Assembly: GCF_000422505.1 (NCBI RefSeq) | Contig: NZ_AULX01000027.1 | Span: 62,001-126,000, forward strand | DNA from: Paenibacillus pinihumi DSM 23905 = JCM 16419 | GTDB lineage: Bacteria > Bacillota > Bacilli > Paenibacillales > Paenibacillaceae | Direction: 5' to 3' | DNA length: 64,000 nt | Part shown: positions 20,009-28,501 of the stretch, piece by piece | Numbering within the stretch: the first letter of the stretch is position 1 | How the letters are laid out: every line of letters starts with the position of its first letter | Program-made: the position numbers and the translations under genes | Notes under the pieces: generated by a model | Database searches by the model: none | Seen by the model: the letters and a program-made list of their open reading frames with translations, nothing else | Told to the model about the DNA's origin: nothing

Positions 20009-20105
20009 GCTTGATTGGAATAATACGGTCTGATTCCGGGAAGCCTTGATAAATAAGGGTTTTCGGCATCGACCGTATGATGATTTCCAATTAACCTGCA
20101 ACAAT

Positions 20106-20132
20106 AGAGTGTTAAAAATTACTCTCTTTTAT
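20106..20132 (+). terminator. Probable guaA terminator
   Basis: AGAGTGTT and ATTACTCT pair around AAA and are followed by CTTTTAT. Ahead of it, 20023-20030 (ATACGGTC) and 20071-20078 (GACCGTAT) form an 8-base inverted repeat enclosing a second stem with no T tract. Confidence 0.5.
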
Positions 20133-20167
20133 CTGCGTTGTTTAGCAAATAGAAGGGAGTATTTTTT

Positions 20168-21118
20168 ATGACCAAAATCAACGAACTTATTCTGGATTTC
20201 AAACTAAATCAAGAAATCTTGGGAAGGGTAAAAAAGTATGTAGATCTATGCATGTATCGTCTACACCGTTGGGAACACTTTACAGATAAAGTGTTGAACA
20301 TCACTGATGTTGAGGAACTAACATCGCTTCACATCAAAAAATATATACAGGAACGACAACGAATAGGCAAAGAGATCAACAGGACGATAAAAATAACATT
20401 GCGACCTTGAAGGTGTTTTTTCAATATCTTGTTGATGAAGAGTTCATTGATGAGTAAAATAATCCTTTACGCCGATTAAAAATCTCAAGGAAGCCAAGAC
20501 AGTAATTGTCACATTTAATGATGATGAAGTATCGCGGATTATCAATGACCTGAAAGAAGAAACTTATTCAAACGTAAGGGACAAATTAATACTTATCATG
20601 CTGTTTGATACAGGGGTACGTGTTTCTGAGCTTTACAATATCAAGAACGACGATGTGGCGCGGAGACACATTCTTATTCATGGCAAGGGTTCAAAGCAAC
20701 GTCTTGTTTAAATTAGCAATATTATGAGAAAGTACATGCGTAAATATGAGGAGTTGAGGAAGGAGTGTTTTAAGAGAAGATCGCAGGATGAAATTGAAAA
20801 CTATTACTTCCTTGACCAATCTGCTGTTAAACTGTCTCGCTCATGTATTAATAAAATTCTGAAAGAACATTGCAGGAATGCGGGAGTCAGGAAAGAGGTT
20901 AGATGCTCGCCGCACGATTGCCGTCATTACTTTGCTCAAAAACAATTAAGAAATGGCATTGATGTATATAGTTTGAGCAGATTAATGGGGCATCTGATAC
21001 TCAAATAACCAGTAAGTATTTGAGAGGGCTGGAGCAAGAAGACATTTTGCAAATTGAGCGTTTGCACAGTCCTCTTAATACAATAAAAATTAATCGTGAC
21101 TTACAGGAGGAGCGATAA
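20168..21118 (+). pseudogene. Decayed tyrosine recombinase (phage-type integrase)
   Basis: A complete integrase can be traced through several lesions. The N-terminal SAM-like domain reads from ATG 20168 (ribosome site GAAGGGAG) and breaks near 20400. The catalytic domain resumes in another frame with arginine in DTGVRVSELY and lysine in HGKGSKQR, then a TAA at 20709. It continues with HDCRHYF (HxxR) and LMGH, and another frameshift near 20993 leads to the tyrosine in SKYLRGLEQED. The frame ends at 21118. All catalytic residues remain readable, so inactivation looks fairly recent. It lies immediately after guaA and probably moved the AT-rich island. Confidence 0.85.
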
Positions 21119-21318
21119 TGAGCCACCTTTACCTTAACTTAGACGAGGATACTAACTTATGACTTCTCCAGATCGTTCAGCCTCACTGTAAGCTGGCTCT
21201 AGTAGAATATTCCAAGGGAAACTACACTGCCAGCCGCCGCGAAGCTATACGAAGCGAAATAGCGCGGCTAAGAGTAGAGCGAGATGTCACACTTAGCTTC
21301 TTTAAGCTAAATGTTTGA
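21118..21318 (+). pseudogene. Small gene behind the integrase, with an internal stop
   Basis: ATG 21118 overlaps the integrase stop (TAATG) and follows a perfect GGAGGAG. Fourteen codons are read before TGA at 21160. The same frame then runs on for 51 more codons to a stop at 21316 (VEYSKGNYTASRREAIRSE and RVERDVTLSFFKLNV are legible). This looks like a 66-residue gene that took a single nonsense mutation. I do not recognise the family; its position suggests an excision or accessory factor, which is inference only. Confidence 0.45.
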
Positions 21319-21526
21319 TCATTCGATTTTAGTTCCGTTGTGTGATCGCCTTATTCAGCGATTGAGTCAACTCTATTGATGTTGCTCAGAAGCGTTTGCG
21401 CAAGGTTGTAAGCCACTTAAAAATCAGATTGGGAGTCAAGGTTCAAGTACCCCAATCAGTCGCTTAAAACTATGCTGGAGCTCTTCGCGTCTATCGCTCT
21501 GACCAACTAACCATTTGCTGATTAAT

Positions 21527-21566
21527 GAAATAAACCTTACTCGATTGTTTGAGTAAGGTTTATTTC
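21527..21566. terminator. Perfect 16-bp inverted repeat, bidirectional terminator-like
   Basis: GAAATAAACCTTACTC (21527-21542) and its exact complement (21551-21566) flank an 8-base loop. A-rich and T-rich edges on either side would make it a terminator in both directions. It would end transcripts of the integrase region. Confidence 0.65.
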
Positions 21567-22015
21567 ATTTCAGCAAAAACCACACACTCCATATTTATGT
21601 TTTATATTCATACTTTATATTCATGTTTTATATTCAAAGAACCTACTCCTATTTTATAATCCGACGGTATATTCATGAATCCTGCTCAAACTTCATATTT
21701 AAATCCTTGAGCTTACTAAATCCCTCTACTCCATCCGTATAATCCAATCCAATAAGTTTATTTCTGCGTCAATCTTGTCGATGTCCTTACTGTAGACTGT
21801 TACTGAAAAATGTTTACGTAGTATAGCAAGCTCTCAACTGACTATCTAGTCTTTTATGGCACTAATATAAAAATAGTTGCACCGAGACTTACTATTGCAT
21901 CTCCAGCTTCTAAGAACAAAATGCTTGGTTTTTTCTAACATAAACTAGGGAAAGCAATATTAATTACTGTTTATGTTTATGAAGGTTATGATACAAAGAA
22001 CCTCAAATTACTTTC

Positions 22016-22112
22016 GCTCCCGACAGGGAGCAGGGGCAGCAGGGGCGAAGCCCCAATCAGCGAAGCGTTCCCAAGGCGTTAGCCGCCGTATTTGTCGGAC
22101 TTCGTTCGACAA
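22016..22112. repeat. Cluster of three short perfect hairpins
   Basis: GCTCCC-GACA-GGGAGC at 22016-22031, GGGGC-GAA-GCCCC at 22042-22054 and TTGTCG-N9-CGACAA at 22092-22112 lie within 97 bases in a locally GC-rich patch of an AT-rich region. Such clusters occur at single-strand initiation or transfer origins; the function here is not known. Confidence 0.55.
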
Positions 22113-22147
22113 GAGATATTAAAAGAATATTGTATCCTAATTTTACC

Positions 22148-22342
22148 CCAAAATATCACGCCGAAATTGCCGTGCCAGAGGGTATCAGACCCAAAATATC
22201 ACGCCAATCAATTTTCGATTTTGACCACTATCCCTTGCGGTATAGGGCTTAAACCCTAACTTGCTGGTGTATCCTCTTTTCGAGGGGAAATATCACGCGC
22301 TGACCGACCCACAGGGGCGGCTTTAGGGAAAAATATCAAGGC
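22148..22342 (+). repeat. Four iteron-like AATATCA repeats
   Basis: CCAAAATATCACGCC occurs exactly twice, at 22148-22162 and 22191-22205. Diverged copies read GGGAAATATCACGCG (22285-22299) and GGGAAAAATATCAAGGC (22326-22342). The spacing is 43, 94 and about 42 bases. All are in the same orientation. They resemble binding sites for a replication or partition protein. Confidence 0.5.
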
Positions 22343-22643
22343 AGGTATAATACTATTAAATCATCATAAATCCCTTGATGTTCCATCAATTTATGTCGGT
22401 TCGCCATCCTAGAAAAAAGGATTTTCCACATCGTAATGCCTTAGATCATCTGTTATGATGAGCTACCAAGTTAGCGGTGTCATACATCTCATACTAGCGC
22501 TCAGAAGTCGTCCAGTATAGTAGCACGCTCGTTGGAAGGCTCAAACAAAGGGAATGTTGGTTATGGGAAACGGGGGCGTACGACTATGATGGAAGGGCTA
22601 AGGAAGCGGGGCGATATAAATCTTGCAAAACAGCACCTAAGTT

Positions 22644-22883
22644 TCAATCTTGATCTACAATCCGTTGTTTCAGATATTCCTCTTTATTGCCATCACAAAC
22701 GCCTAAATCAAGCTCCAAATGAAATAGAAAATCTGTAATAGCTTCATGCTGTGCGTTTGTCAGTTTTATTTCTTTGCTCTGATACCAATTAAGCAACGTG
22801 ATTAAACAAAAATCTTTCGGTATGAATACTCCCGCTTCGCTTTTGATAACTCCAAGCTCGGCAAGTGATTTATCGGAAATCAT
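22644..22883 (-). CDS. Small hypothetical protein coupled to XRE regulator
   Basis: This 79-residue soluble protein is acidic at the C-terminus and has no recognised domain. Its ATG overlaps the XRE regulator stop by four bases, so the two are co-translated from a promoter lying between the two operators upstream. The pairing of a short XRE protein with a small partner recalls toxin-antitoxin or phage repressor modules. There is no catalytic motif that would make a toxin call defensible. Confidence 0.6.
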   Translation of the reverse strand: MISDKSLAELGVIKSEAGVFIPKDFCLITLLNWYQSKEIKLTNAQHEAITDFLFHLELDLGVCDGNKEEYLKQRIVDQD

Positions 22884-23107
22884 GCTTCGCCCTCCTTTAC
22901 TTCCACAAGTTCCATTAATCGAGATATGTCTTTAATGGAAAAGTGATTAGCAATTTTTTCAATTATAGGAATGTTGATTTCTGAACGGGCATTTCGACTC
23001 ATATCAGACAAAGTGGCTTGTCTCACTTCGATTAATTGCGATAGTTTACTTTGACTTATGTTGTGTTCTTTTAGTAATTCGTCAAGTTTGAGGCGTAATT
23101 TTATCAT
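22880..23107 (-). CDS. XRE-family transcriptional regulator
   Basis: This 75-residue protein is essentially one Cro/C1-type helix-turn-helix. LSQLIEVRQATLSDMSRN (residues 22-39) forms the recognition unit and INIPIIEKIANHF the following helices. It belongs to the YozG-like subgroup of short XRE proteins. Two near-identical palindromes in front of it (23142-23187) are its obvious operators, so it very likely represses itself and perhaps the divergent gene at 23335. It is the first gene of a two-gene minus-strand operon. Confidence 0.85.
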   Translation of the reverse strand: MIKLRLKLDELLKEHNISQSKLSQLIEVRQATLSDMSRNARSEINIPIIEKIANHFSIKDISRLMELVEVKEGEA

Positions 23108-23141
23108 AAGTTCATCGCTCCAATATTTTTAATGTTGACAT

Positions 23142-23187
23142 TATACGATCTAGCGTATAATATAAAACTATACGATTCAGCGTATAG
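23142..23187. promoter_or_regulatory. Paired operator palindromes for the XRE repressor
   Basis: Two sites with the form TATACG-N6-CGTATA lie at 23142-23159 and 23169-23186, their centres 27 bases apart; the second extends to CTATACG-N6-CGTATAG (23168-23187). They overlap promoter-like elements on both strands (TTGACA at 23135 and TATAAT-like boxes). Occupancy would block transcription of the repressor and could also control the divergent gene. Confidence 0.75.
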
Positions 23188-23334
23188 AAAGCATATCACC
23201 AACCAGTATAAAAATCCATACTGTTTTATAGCTTGTTGCTAAGAACATCAAGGCGGGTAAACGAAATTGATAATCATATAATGGTATTGGAATATAACTA
23301 AAAGCGGTAAAGAACGGAATTGAGGAGGAGTAAT

Positions 23335-24153
23335 GTGGAAGATTGGGAAAGAAAAAAAGAACAGAACAGGGTCTTGAGTCGAGATAGTATAGTAAATATG
23401 AATGACGTAATGAAACCAATAATAGAAGCAGTTGCTAACCTTCAGTTGACGATAAAAAAGTCTTTAGAGAATATTGATTTTTCTAAACTGCAAGAGTTTG
23501 GGAGAGCGTTTGAGGGTTTTAGAGAAACAATCATTAAATACGGGGACAGTTCACAACGTTTTAAGACTTACTTCACTGAAATGGGTTACCCACCTACTTA
23601 CGAATTACTTCCATATGAAGTAATTGAAATTGTTGAATTATATGAAACTGATAAAGAAAAAGCTATTCCCTATGTAAATAAATTAATGTTGGAAAAATTC
23701 AATTCAGAAGCCTTGAATCGTATGTTAGAACTTTGGAGTCAATCGAATTGGACACAAAACAGAGCAGGAATATTTAAAGACATAGTTCGCGCTCATGAGT
23801 TGGGGCTATATAATGTTTCTGTACCAGCTGCAATCGCACAGATTGAGGGGATAATAGCACAAGGATTTAGTCACGATGGCAAGATGGATGGCTCAAAAAT
23901 GAAGGAATATTTAGTAAGGTTATTGTCGGAAGATAGTCAATATTCATTCGATGATGCAATTAAAACATTTTATTTTGAAAAAGTGTTGGTATCATTTGAG
24001 CATGGGAAGCCTTTAAGGTCGTTTTTAAGTAGAAATGCTATTTTACATGGTGCTGATGTGAATTATGGCACGGCTGAGAATTCACTGAAAAGTATTTTGT
24101 TACTCGATTACATGCATTTGAAGTTAACAGAATATTTTGGAGAATCACATTAA
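23335..24153 (+). CDS. Hypothetical protein with HEPN-like RNxxxH C-terminal motif
   Basis: This 272-residue, probably cytosolic protein has a charged N-terminus and a helical middle part. Near residue 240 it carries FLSRNAILHGADVNYGT, followed by ENSLKSILLLDYM. The RNxxxHG pattern with downstream helices resembles the catalytic motif of HEPN ribonucleases found in abortive-infection systems. This is a motif-level similarity only. The start is GTG 23335, nine bases from GAGGAGGAG; an in-frame TTG at 23320 is inside that ribosome site. It diverges from the XRE operon across the operator pair. It is AT-rich like the rest of the island. Confidence 0.7.
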   Translation: MEDWERKKEQNRVLSRDSIVNMNDVMKPIIEAVANLQLTIKKSLENIDFSKLQEFGRAFEGFRETIIKYGDSSQRFKTYFTEMGYPPTYELLPYEVIEIVELYETDKEKAIPYVNKLMLEKFNSEALNRMLELWSQSNWTQNRAGIFKDIVRAHELGLYNVSVPAAIAQIEGIIAQGFSHDGKMDGSKMKEYLVRLLSEDSQYSFDDAIKTFYFEKVLVSFEHGKPLRSFLSRNAILHGADVNYGTAENSLKSILLLDYMHLKLTEYFGESH

Positions 24154-24216
24154 TAACTCAAAAGCCTTCGCAGTAAAGACTACTTCAATAACTCAAAAAA
24201 TTTTCCGATACGCCAC

Positions 24217-24859
24217 ATGACAAAAGAACCACCACCAGTACATAATAAATTACTTAGCGGCTAAAAAAAGTCGGCAGCTACTATCAATAAGTTATGGAAC
24301 GCCATTAAATCGTTCTCGAAATGGGCAAAGAAGAAACGATGCAATTGAAGACACTTCAATAGTGAAAATGATGGATATTAAAAAACATTTGCTGAATACT
24401 GGAGTTAGAGTGCAGAGTTGTTTTCACTTGATCGTGCAGACGTTGAGATAAGTGAGCGTAAAGATGAGTTACATGTACTTGGCAAAGGAAACAAGGAACG
24501 TAAGCTACAGTTAAATGCAGAGGTAAGGAGAGCAATTCCAAAATATCTTGAAGAGCGAGCTGATAGCCATTCAGCTTTTATTTTTAAGTAATAGGCAAGA
24601 GCGAATTAGTGTTAGAAGCGTTAAATATTTAATGGAGAAACATGGTCATAACGTGCATCAAACTCGACATAGTTTCATCACTGATCTTGTACGATCTGGA
24701 GAAGACCTCAGCACAATACAGAGCTTGAGTGGGCATGCAAGTGCAGATATGGTTCTAAGGTATTCTATGCCAAGCGAGGAAGATAGACAAAGGGCGGTAG
24801 ACAAATTATATAAGAATTCACCAACTGAAAGACAGTTGATAAATAGAAGGATGAAGTAG
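24217..24859 (+). pseudogene. Second decayed tyrosine recombinase (XerC/D-like)
   Basis: Remnants in shifting frames spell an integrase: the N-terminal core-binding helix TINKLWNAIKSFSKWAKKK (near 24270), the arginine in LNTGVRV, lysine in LGKGNKERK, then HQTRHSFITDLVRSGEDL, the histidine in SGHASADM and the tyrosine in RYSMPSEED. At least three frameshifts or stops break it, including a TAA near 24590. It belongs to a different, XerC/D-like subfamily from the integrase at 20168. It shows that more than one element entered this locus. Confidence 0.85.
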
Positions 24860-24877
24860 ACGAGAGGAAGAAAATGA

Positions 24878-25513
24878 ATGAAATATTTTAAAATAGGTAC
24901 TGAAATTGATTGGTTTGAAATAATGGAGTTGAGTTATCTTGAGGACTTAAGAGTATTATTTAATGAAACACAGAACACTTGGCGAAGCAAGATGGATTCA
25001 TTTCAAGAAGAAATAGATCAAATTGATGAAAAAGACAGAGAAGAATACATTGATTTTCATTATGATAATTTAGTTCAGATTAGAGATAACTTACCTAGAA
25101 TAACCAATAACTCTATGCTAACGAATTTGTATTCTTTTTTTGAAGTAAGTTTAAATGATTTTTATGATAAGGTAAGAACTGAATCCGCCAGTGATGTTCA
25201 GACAAAGCATTTAACGAACAAGCTTATTTTTTTGAATGAGAACTTTGCCGTTGAAGCTGTTAAAATAGAAGAACTTATTCAACTTGATTTTGTAAGGGAA
25301 CTTCGTAATCGGATAATGCATAGTAATGGGAAGGTAGAAAAAAAACAATTCGCAGAACTAGTGATTAAAATAGAGCAGTGTCCGCATACTAAATTATCTA
25401 GTTTGAATGAATTAATATTGAGTAATGATTTTATTGAAGAAACATTTGCATTGGTTGAAGATGTACTGAGGAATATTAATTCCAGTTATAGGGATAAGCA
25501 GCAACAAGATTAA
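24878..25513 (+). CDS. Hypothetical protein with HEPN-like motif
   Basis: This 211-residue protein is strongly acidic and predicted to be all-helical. Near residue 144 it has ELRNRIMHSNGKV, matching the R-x4-6-H (RNxxxH) motif of HEPN-fold ribonucleases, preceded by a long helix as in that fold. The N-terminal half resembles the dimerising helices of such proteins (NLYSFFEVSLNDFYDK). The start at 24878 follows GAGGAAG. There is no nucleotidyltransferase (MNT) partner next to it, so it is not a standard HEPN-MNT toxin pair. Function unproven. Confidence 0.65.
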   Translation: MKYFKIGTEIDWFEIMELSYLEDLRVLFNETQNTWRSKMDSFQEEIDQIDEKDREEYIDFHYDNLVQIRDNLPRITNNSMLTNLYSFFEVSLNDFYDKVRTESASDVQTKHLTNKLIFLNENFAVEAVKIEELIQLDFVRELRNRIMHSNGKVEKKQFAELVIKIEQCPHTKLSSLNELILSNDFIEETFALVEDVLRNINSSYRDKQQQD

Positions 25514-25640
25514 CTATGGGAAGTAAAAAGCTAGTAGTGAAAGTATGCAGTGAAATAGATCAAGTTTATGGCGGAGTTACTGTTTATCTAATCCGTATTA
25601 GGTAACAGTAGAGGGCATAGATTTAAATCAAAATGGTGAA

Positions 25641-25994
25641 ATGAATGTTGAAAATCGCCGCGCACTGGTCTACCTCGACAGGCTTGGTATTTTGAATAAT
25701 ATTCAAGTAGCCCATTTCTTGAAAAGTAATGAGCCATTTGCTATAATTTTAGTGCTAGGGTGGGCGAACCTCTGCATTCTTAGGGGGAATCTAGTAAGCA
25801 TGACTGAAATTTTGAAGTTTTTATCAAATATAGTTACTGTTATATTTGGAGGTTATATTGTTTTGATTATTTTGAATCGTATTAGCTTCACGTTTGCGAT
25901 TCAATACAATCGTAGTAATTTTGAGCAAGTTAAGGATATGCCAAATGAGATAGTGAAAGATAAGGAATTGTATTTGAAACGAAATAAGTTATAA
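25641..25994 (+). CDS. Hypothetical membrane protein
   Basis: This 117-residue protein has two hydrophobic segments (about residues 33-48 and 61-82) and a charged C-terminal tail. I do not recognise the family. The ribosome site is weak. In the same frame, codons from 25602 upstream also look coding (VTVEGIDLNQNGE), and an overlapping frame from 25516 reads plausibly, so this may be the 3' part of a longer gene broken by a frameshift near 25600. Confidence 0.4.
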   Translation: MNVENRRALVYLDRLGILNNIQVAHFLKSNEPFAIILVLGWANLCILRGNLVSMTEILKFLSNIVTVIFGGYIVLIILNRISFTFAIQYNRSNFEQVKDMPNEIVKDKELYLKRNKL

Positions 25995-26010
25995 CACAAT
26001 AAAGAGGTAG

Positions 26011-26044
26011 CCCACCTGCTTAATGGGAGTTTTAAGCAGGTGGG
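26011..26044. repeat. 13-bp inverted repeat
   Basis: CCCACCTGCTTAA (26011-26023) pairs exactly with 26032-26044 around an 8-base loop. No T tract follows, so it may be a transcript-end stabiliser working with the terminator 30 bases further on. Confidence 0.5.
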
Positions 26045-26071
26045 ATAAAGAATAAAAATATTAGAAATGCT

Positions 26072-26114
26072 AAAGAAAGTACCCTTGCCGAATTGCAAGG
26101 GTACTTTCTTTTTT
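26072..26114 (+). terminator. Strong intrinsic terminator
   Basis: AAAGAAAGTACCCTTGC (26072-26088) and its full complement (26095-26111) form a 17-base stem with a 6-base loop, followed by a T run. It ends the transcripts of the hypothetical genes upstream. Confidence 0.85.
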
Positions 26115-26403
26115 TACTATCACTGAAAAAATTCTCTATATAACAAAGTGAATTGTGCAACAGTGTCAGATAAGATTTGGAGCAATTGAGAAAACGGTAT
26201 TTTTCGCTTGTACAAAGGCATAGTGAAGAGGAAGCTAATAAGGGTTGAATGTAAATAATAAATTTTACTCTTTATATTTTATGTGTTGATGTGATCTACT
26301 AGTAGTAGAGGAAATATTAATCGGATATTTTGTAAGCGCTTTCTAAAATAGTTTTAAAAAGATGAGAAAAAGGGGATTATAGGCAGAATGGTAGGTTATA
26401 AGA
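26115..26403. other. Intergenic region with cre-like site
   Basis: Apart from TGTAAGCGCTTTCT at 26331-26344, which matches 13 of 14 positions of the catabolite-responsive element consensus for CcpA, this AT-rich stretch shows no gene or clear promoter. The cre match lies 60 bases before the next gene and could be chance. Confidence 0.35.
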
Positions 26404-27048
26404 GTGAAAAAATCATCAAGTCGCAGGTACAGTCAAAGAAAGCAAGAGTTGATAAAAAAGAGAGGAGCGAAAAATTGGAGTTTCAGGGAAGAACAATTTT
26501 GCATGGGAATAGCAGAAGAACTTAGATCAGGCGAGTTGGGCAAGAACTTATCTGATGAAGAATTGGTAGAGATGCTGGCATTATTACTAATGTCTTGCAA
26601 AAACTCAATAGTTCGAGTACAGGATAAAAGGAAAAAAACTTATTACGAGAAACCTCATCAATTCACAGACAAGTATTCAATGATAAGTGAAATTATTCAC
26701 AAGAAAGAATTTCTCGAGAGCTGGATATACCATTATAAAAAATATAAGGAGAAGAGTATGAGATTAGAATATCGCCCTATATTGTGGAGAATTAATAGTA
26801 ACAATGGATATTTGCTTGAAAATATAGAGGCTCAGGCATATGGGGAGAATACTGCTCAAAGAATGATTGAGCGGCGCTCTCAGCCTTGTATTGCTTTGGT
26901 AGTTAGTAAAGTAGACTCAACAGCGATCTTGATTGAAAGTCCAAGCGCGACTAATGCAGTTGCCAGAATCAATGAAGTAGTGGAGCTTTGTTTAACAAGG
27001 AGCAACTTACAAGGCAAATTATTACTCTTAATCTGCTTTTATAGCTGA
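26404..27048 (+). CDS. Hypothetical protein
   Basis: This 214-residue protein starts at GTG 26404 with a very basic N-terminus (KKSSSRRYSQRKQELIKKRG), followed by a helical acidic segment. It has no membrane segment, and no family is recognised. The C-terminal part (residues 150-205) resembles a small alpha/beta unit (CIALVVSKVDSTAILIES). The ribosome site is weak and the AT content is like the island. It could be a DNA-binding accessory protein, but nothing specific supports that. Confidence 0.5.
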   Translation: MKKSSSRRYSQRKQELIKKRGAKNWSFREEQFCMGIAEELRSGELGKNLSDEELVEMLALLLMSCKNSIVRVQDKRKKTYYEKPHQFTDKYSMISEIIHKKEFLESWIYHYKKYKEKSMRLEYRPILWRINSNNGYLLENIEAQAYGENTAQRMIERRSQPCIALVVSKVDSTAILIESPSATNAVARINEVVELCLTRSNLQGKLLLLICFYS

Positions 27049-27144
27049 ATATAATTGAAGCGCTGGCCAGCTTTCAATAAATTGCTCCTGCTTATTTCGA
27101 CTAATTATTTTTTGATTTTATGATTAAAAAATGGAGGTAAAGTA

Positions 27145-28492
27145 ATGAAAAGGATGCTTAAAGTGCTTAACTTATCTATCATTTTGTCACTTGTATTTGT
27201 TTTTAATCCATTAAGTGAAACTGCTTTAGCTCAAATGCCTTATGACATGGATTTAGAGGAAGCCATCGATAATATTCGTACCGACGAACTTGACATTATA
27301 GTGCTAGGTCAAAATAATGATTTGGGATTAAATTACAATTTGGAAATTGAACTTCAAAGCGAAGAGCAATTTCAACGTGAAAAAAAAATCAATCTCAATC
27401 CAATTCATTCAATTGAGGAAATAAATTCAACAAAAAAAATATAAAAGCCTATGGATCGGAAAAGAATATCATAATGAGCTATTAAATAAAAATTGGGCTG
27501 CAAAACTTGATAAACTATTAGACAAAGGATTTTCAATTTACTTTTTAGATTTGGATGATGTAAATGTTTTACATTCGATATTTACAGATGAAAAATCTTA
27601 TGAGACAGTCTCTGATGACAATCAATTTTATCCAACTGTCAACTTTGTTACTAAAAATAAAGATAATGAATATTTCTTTGGTGTAATTTGGACTGAAAAG
27701 GAAAAATTAAAAGAAGGAAATTATCAAGAGGATTTGAATCAAGTTATAGTCGCCAGTGCATGGAACAGAAAAAATGACAAAAATTATACGAGACAGCCTA
27801 AGGCTGATCAAAACATTGCGCATGCCAATGGCAATGACTTTTCTATTGGTAACTCCTGGAAAAATGTGCGTTCATGGCAGCAGAACACTTATTGGACAGA
27901 TTTTGGTTCTTTAGTTGAATGGAGGGCAGGATACTATTTAACTAATCCTAGTGACAATAAGAACTATTATGCCGTAGCTATTGAATCAGGCATGTCACCT
28001 AAAAACAATTGTCAAGTAATTCTACCAGGTAACGATGATAGCTATTGTGCATCTGATAGATTAACTTATTGGTCCCAAGCAAATGCTTATAACCAACAGA
28101 ATCTATTGAAATCCTATGCACCAAAATCAACTCCTTCATCAAATACAGTCTCTTTTAGTATAGGTGGAAATTATAGTAAATCAAGTGGAGCATCAGGTAG
28201 TATCGGTGCAAGTTATTCAGTATCAAGAAGTGATTTGGACATACTAGATCAAAGTAACCTAATGCAGCAAAAAGCGGAAATACAATTTAATTACAAATAT
28301 TTCCTTGGTTTAGAAGCATCAAAATATGCAAAAGGGACCTCATGGCAAAACTTAGCTATTATTTATCAAGGAGTAGATAATGCAACATATTGTAATTTTC
28401 AAATAGGTAAAAAAGCTTCCTTTTATAAACGTTCAGGTATACAATATAAAAATGCTGAACAAACAGGAATGTTGGATATAAATAAATCATAA
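27145..28492 (+). pseudogene. Secreted protein gene split by a frameshift in an A8 run
   Basis: The frame from ATG 27145 (ribosome site TGGAGGT) encodes a signal peptide (residues 1-29, cleavage likely after ALA) and about 70 further residues before TAA 27442. The +1 frame continues without a stop from the A8 run at 27432-27439 to 28492 and reads as one continuous protein (KSLWIGKEYHNELL and onward). One A fewer would give about 448 residues. The second part is rich in Tyr, Ser, Asn and Gly with a glycine/serine beta-hairpin-like stretch (SFSIGGNYSKSSGASGS), as in pore-forming or beta-barrel secreted proteins. The family is not recognised. The lesion could be a true mutation, phase variation, slippage or a base-call error. 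Confidence 0.65.
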
Positions 28493-28501
28493 AGGACGTA
28501 T

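Larger units (their letters stand above)
21319..22643. other. Long non-coding AT-rich stretch of the island
   Basis: No convincing gene is present in these 1325 bases; reading frames are short and lack ribosome sites. What it does hold is a perfect 16-base inverted repeat (21527-21566), a cluster of three tight hairpins (22016-22112) and four copies of an AATATCA-type repeat (22148-22342). The combination is reminiscent of replication or transfer origins of mobile elements, without a relaxase or Rep gene nearby. Confidence 0.5.

Noticed and set aside
22532-22738. Open frame of 68 codons on plus
   Set aside because: It starts with a poor site, overlaps the small minus-strand gene at its 3' end and reads unlike a protein.
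22644-23107. Toxin-antitoxin module
   Set aside because: The XRE protein is convincing, but its 79-residue partner shows no toxin motif, so a neutral call was kept.
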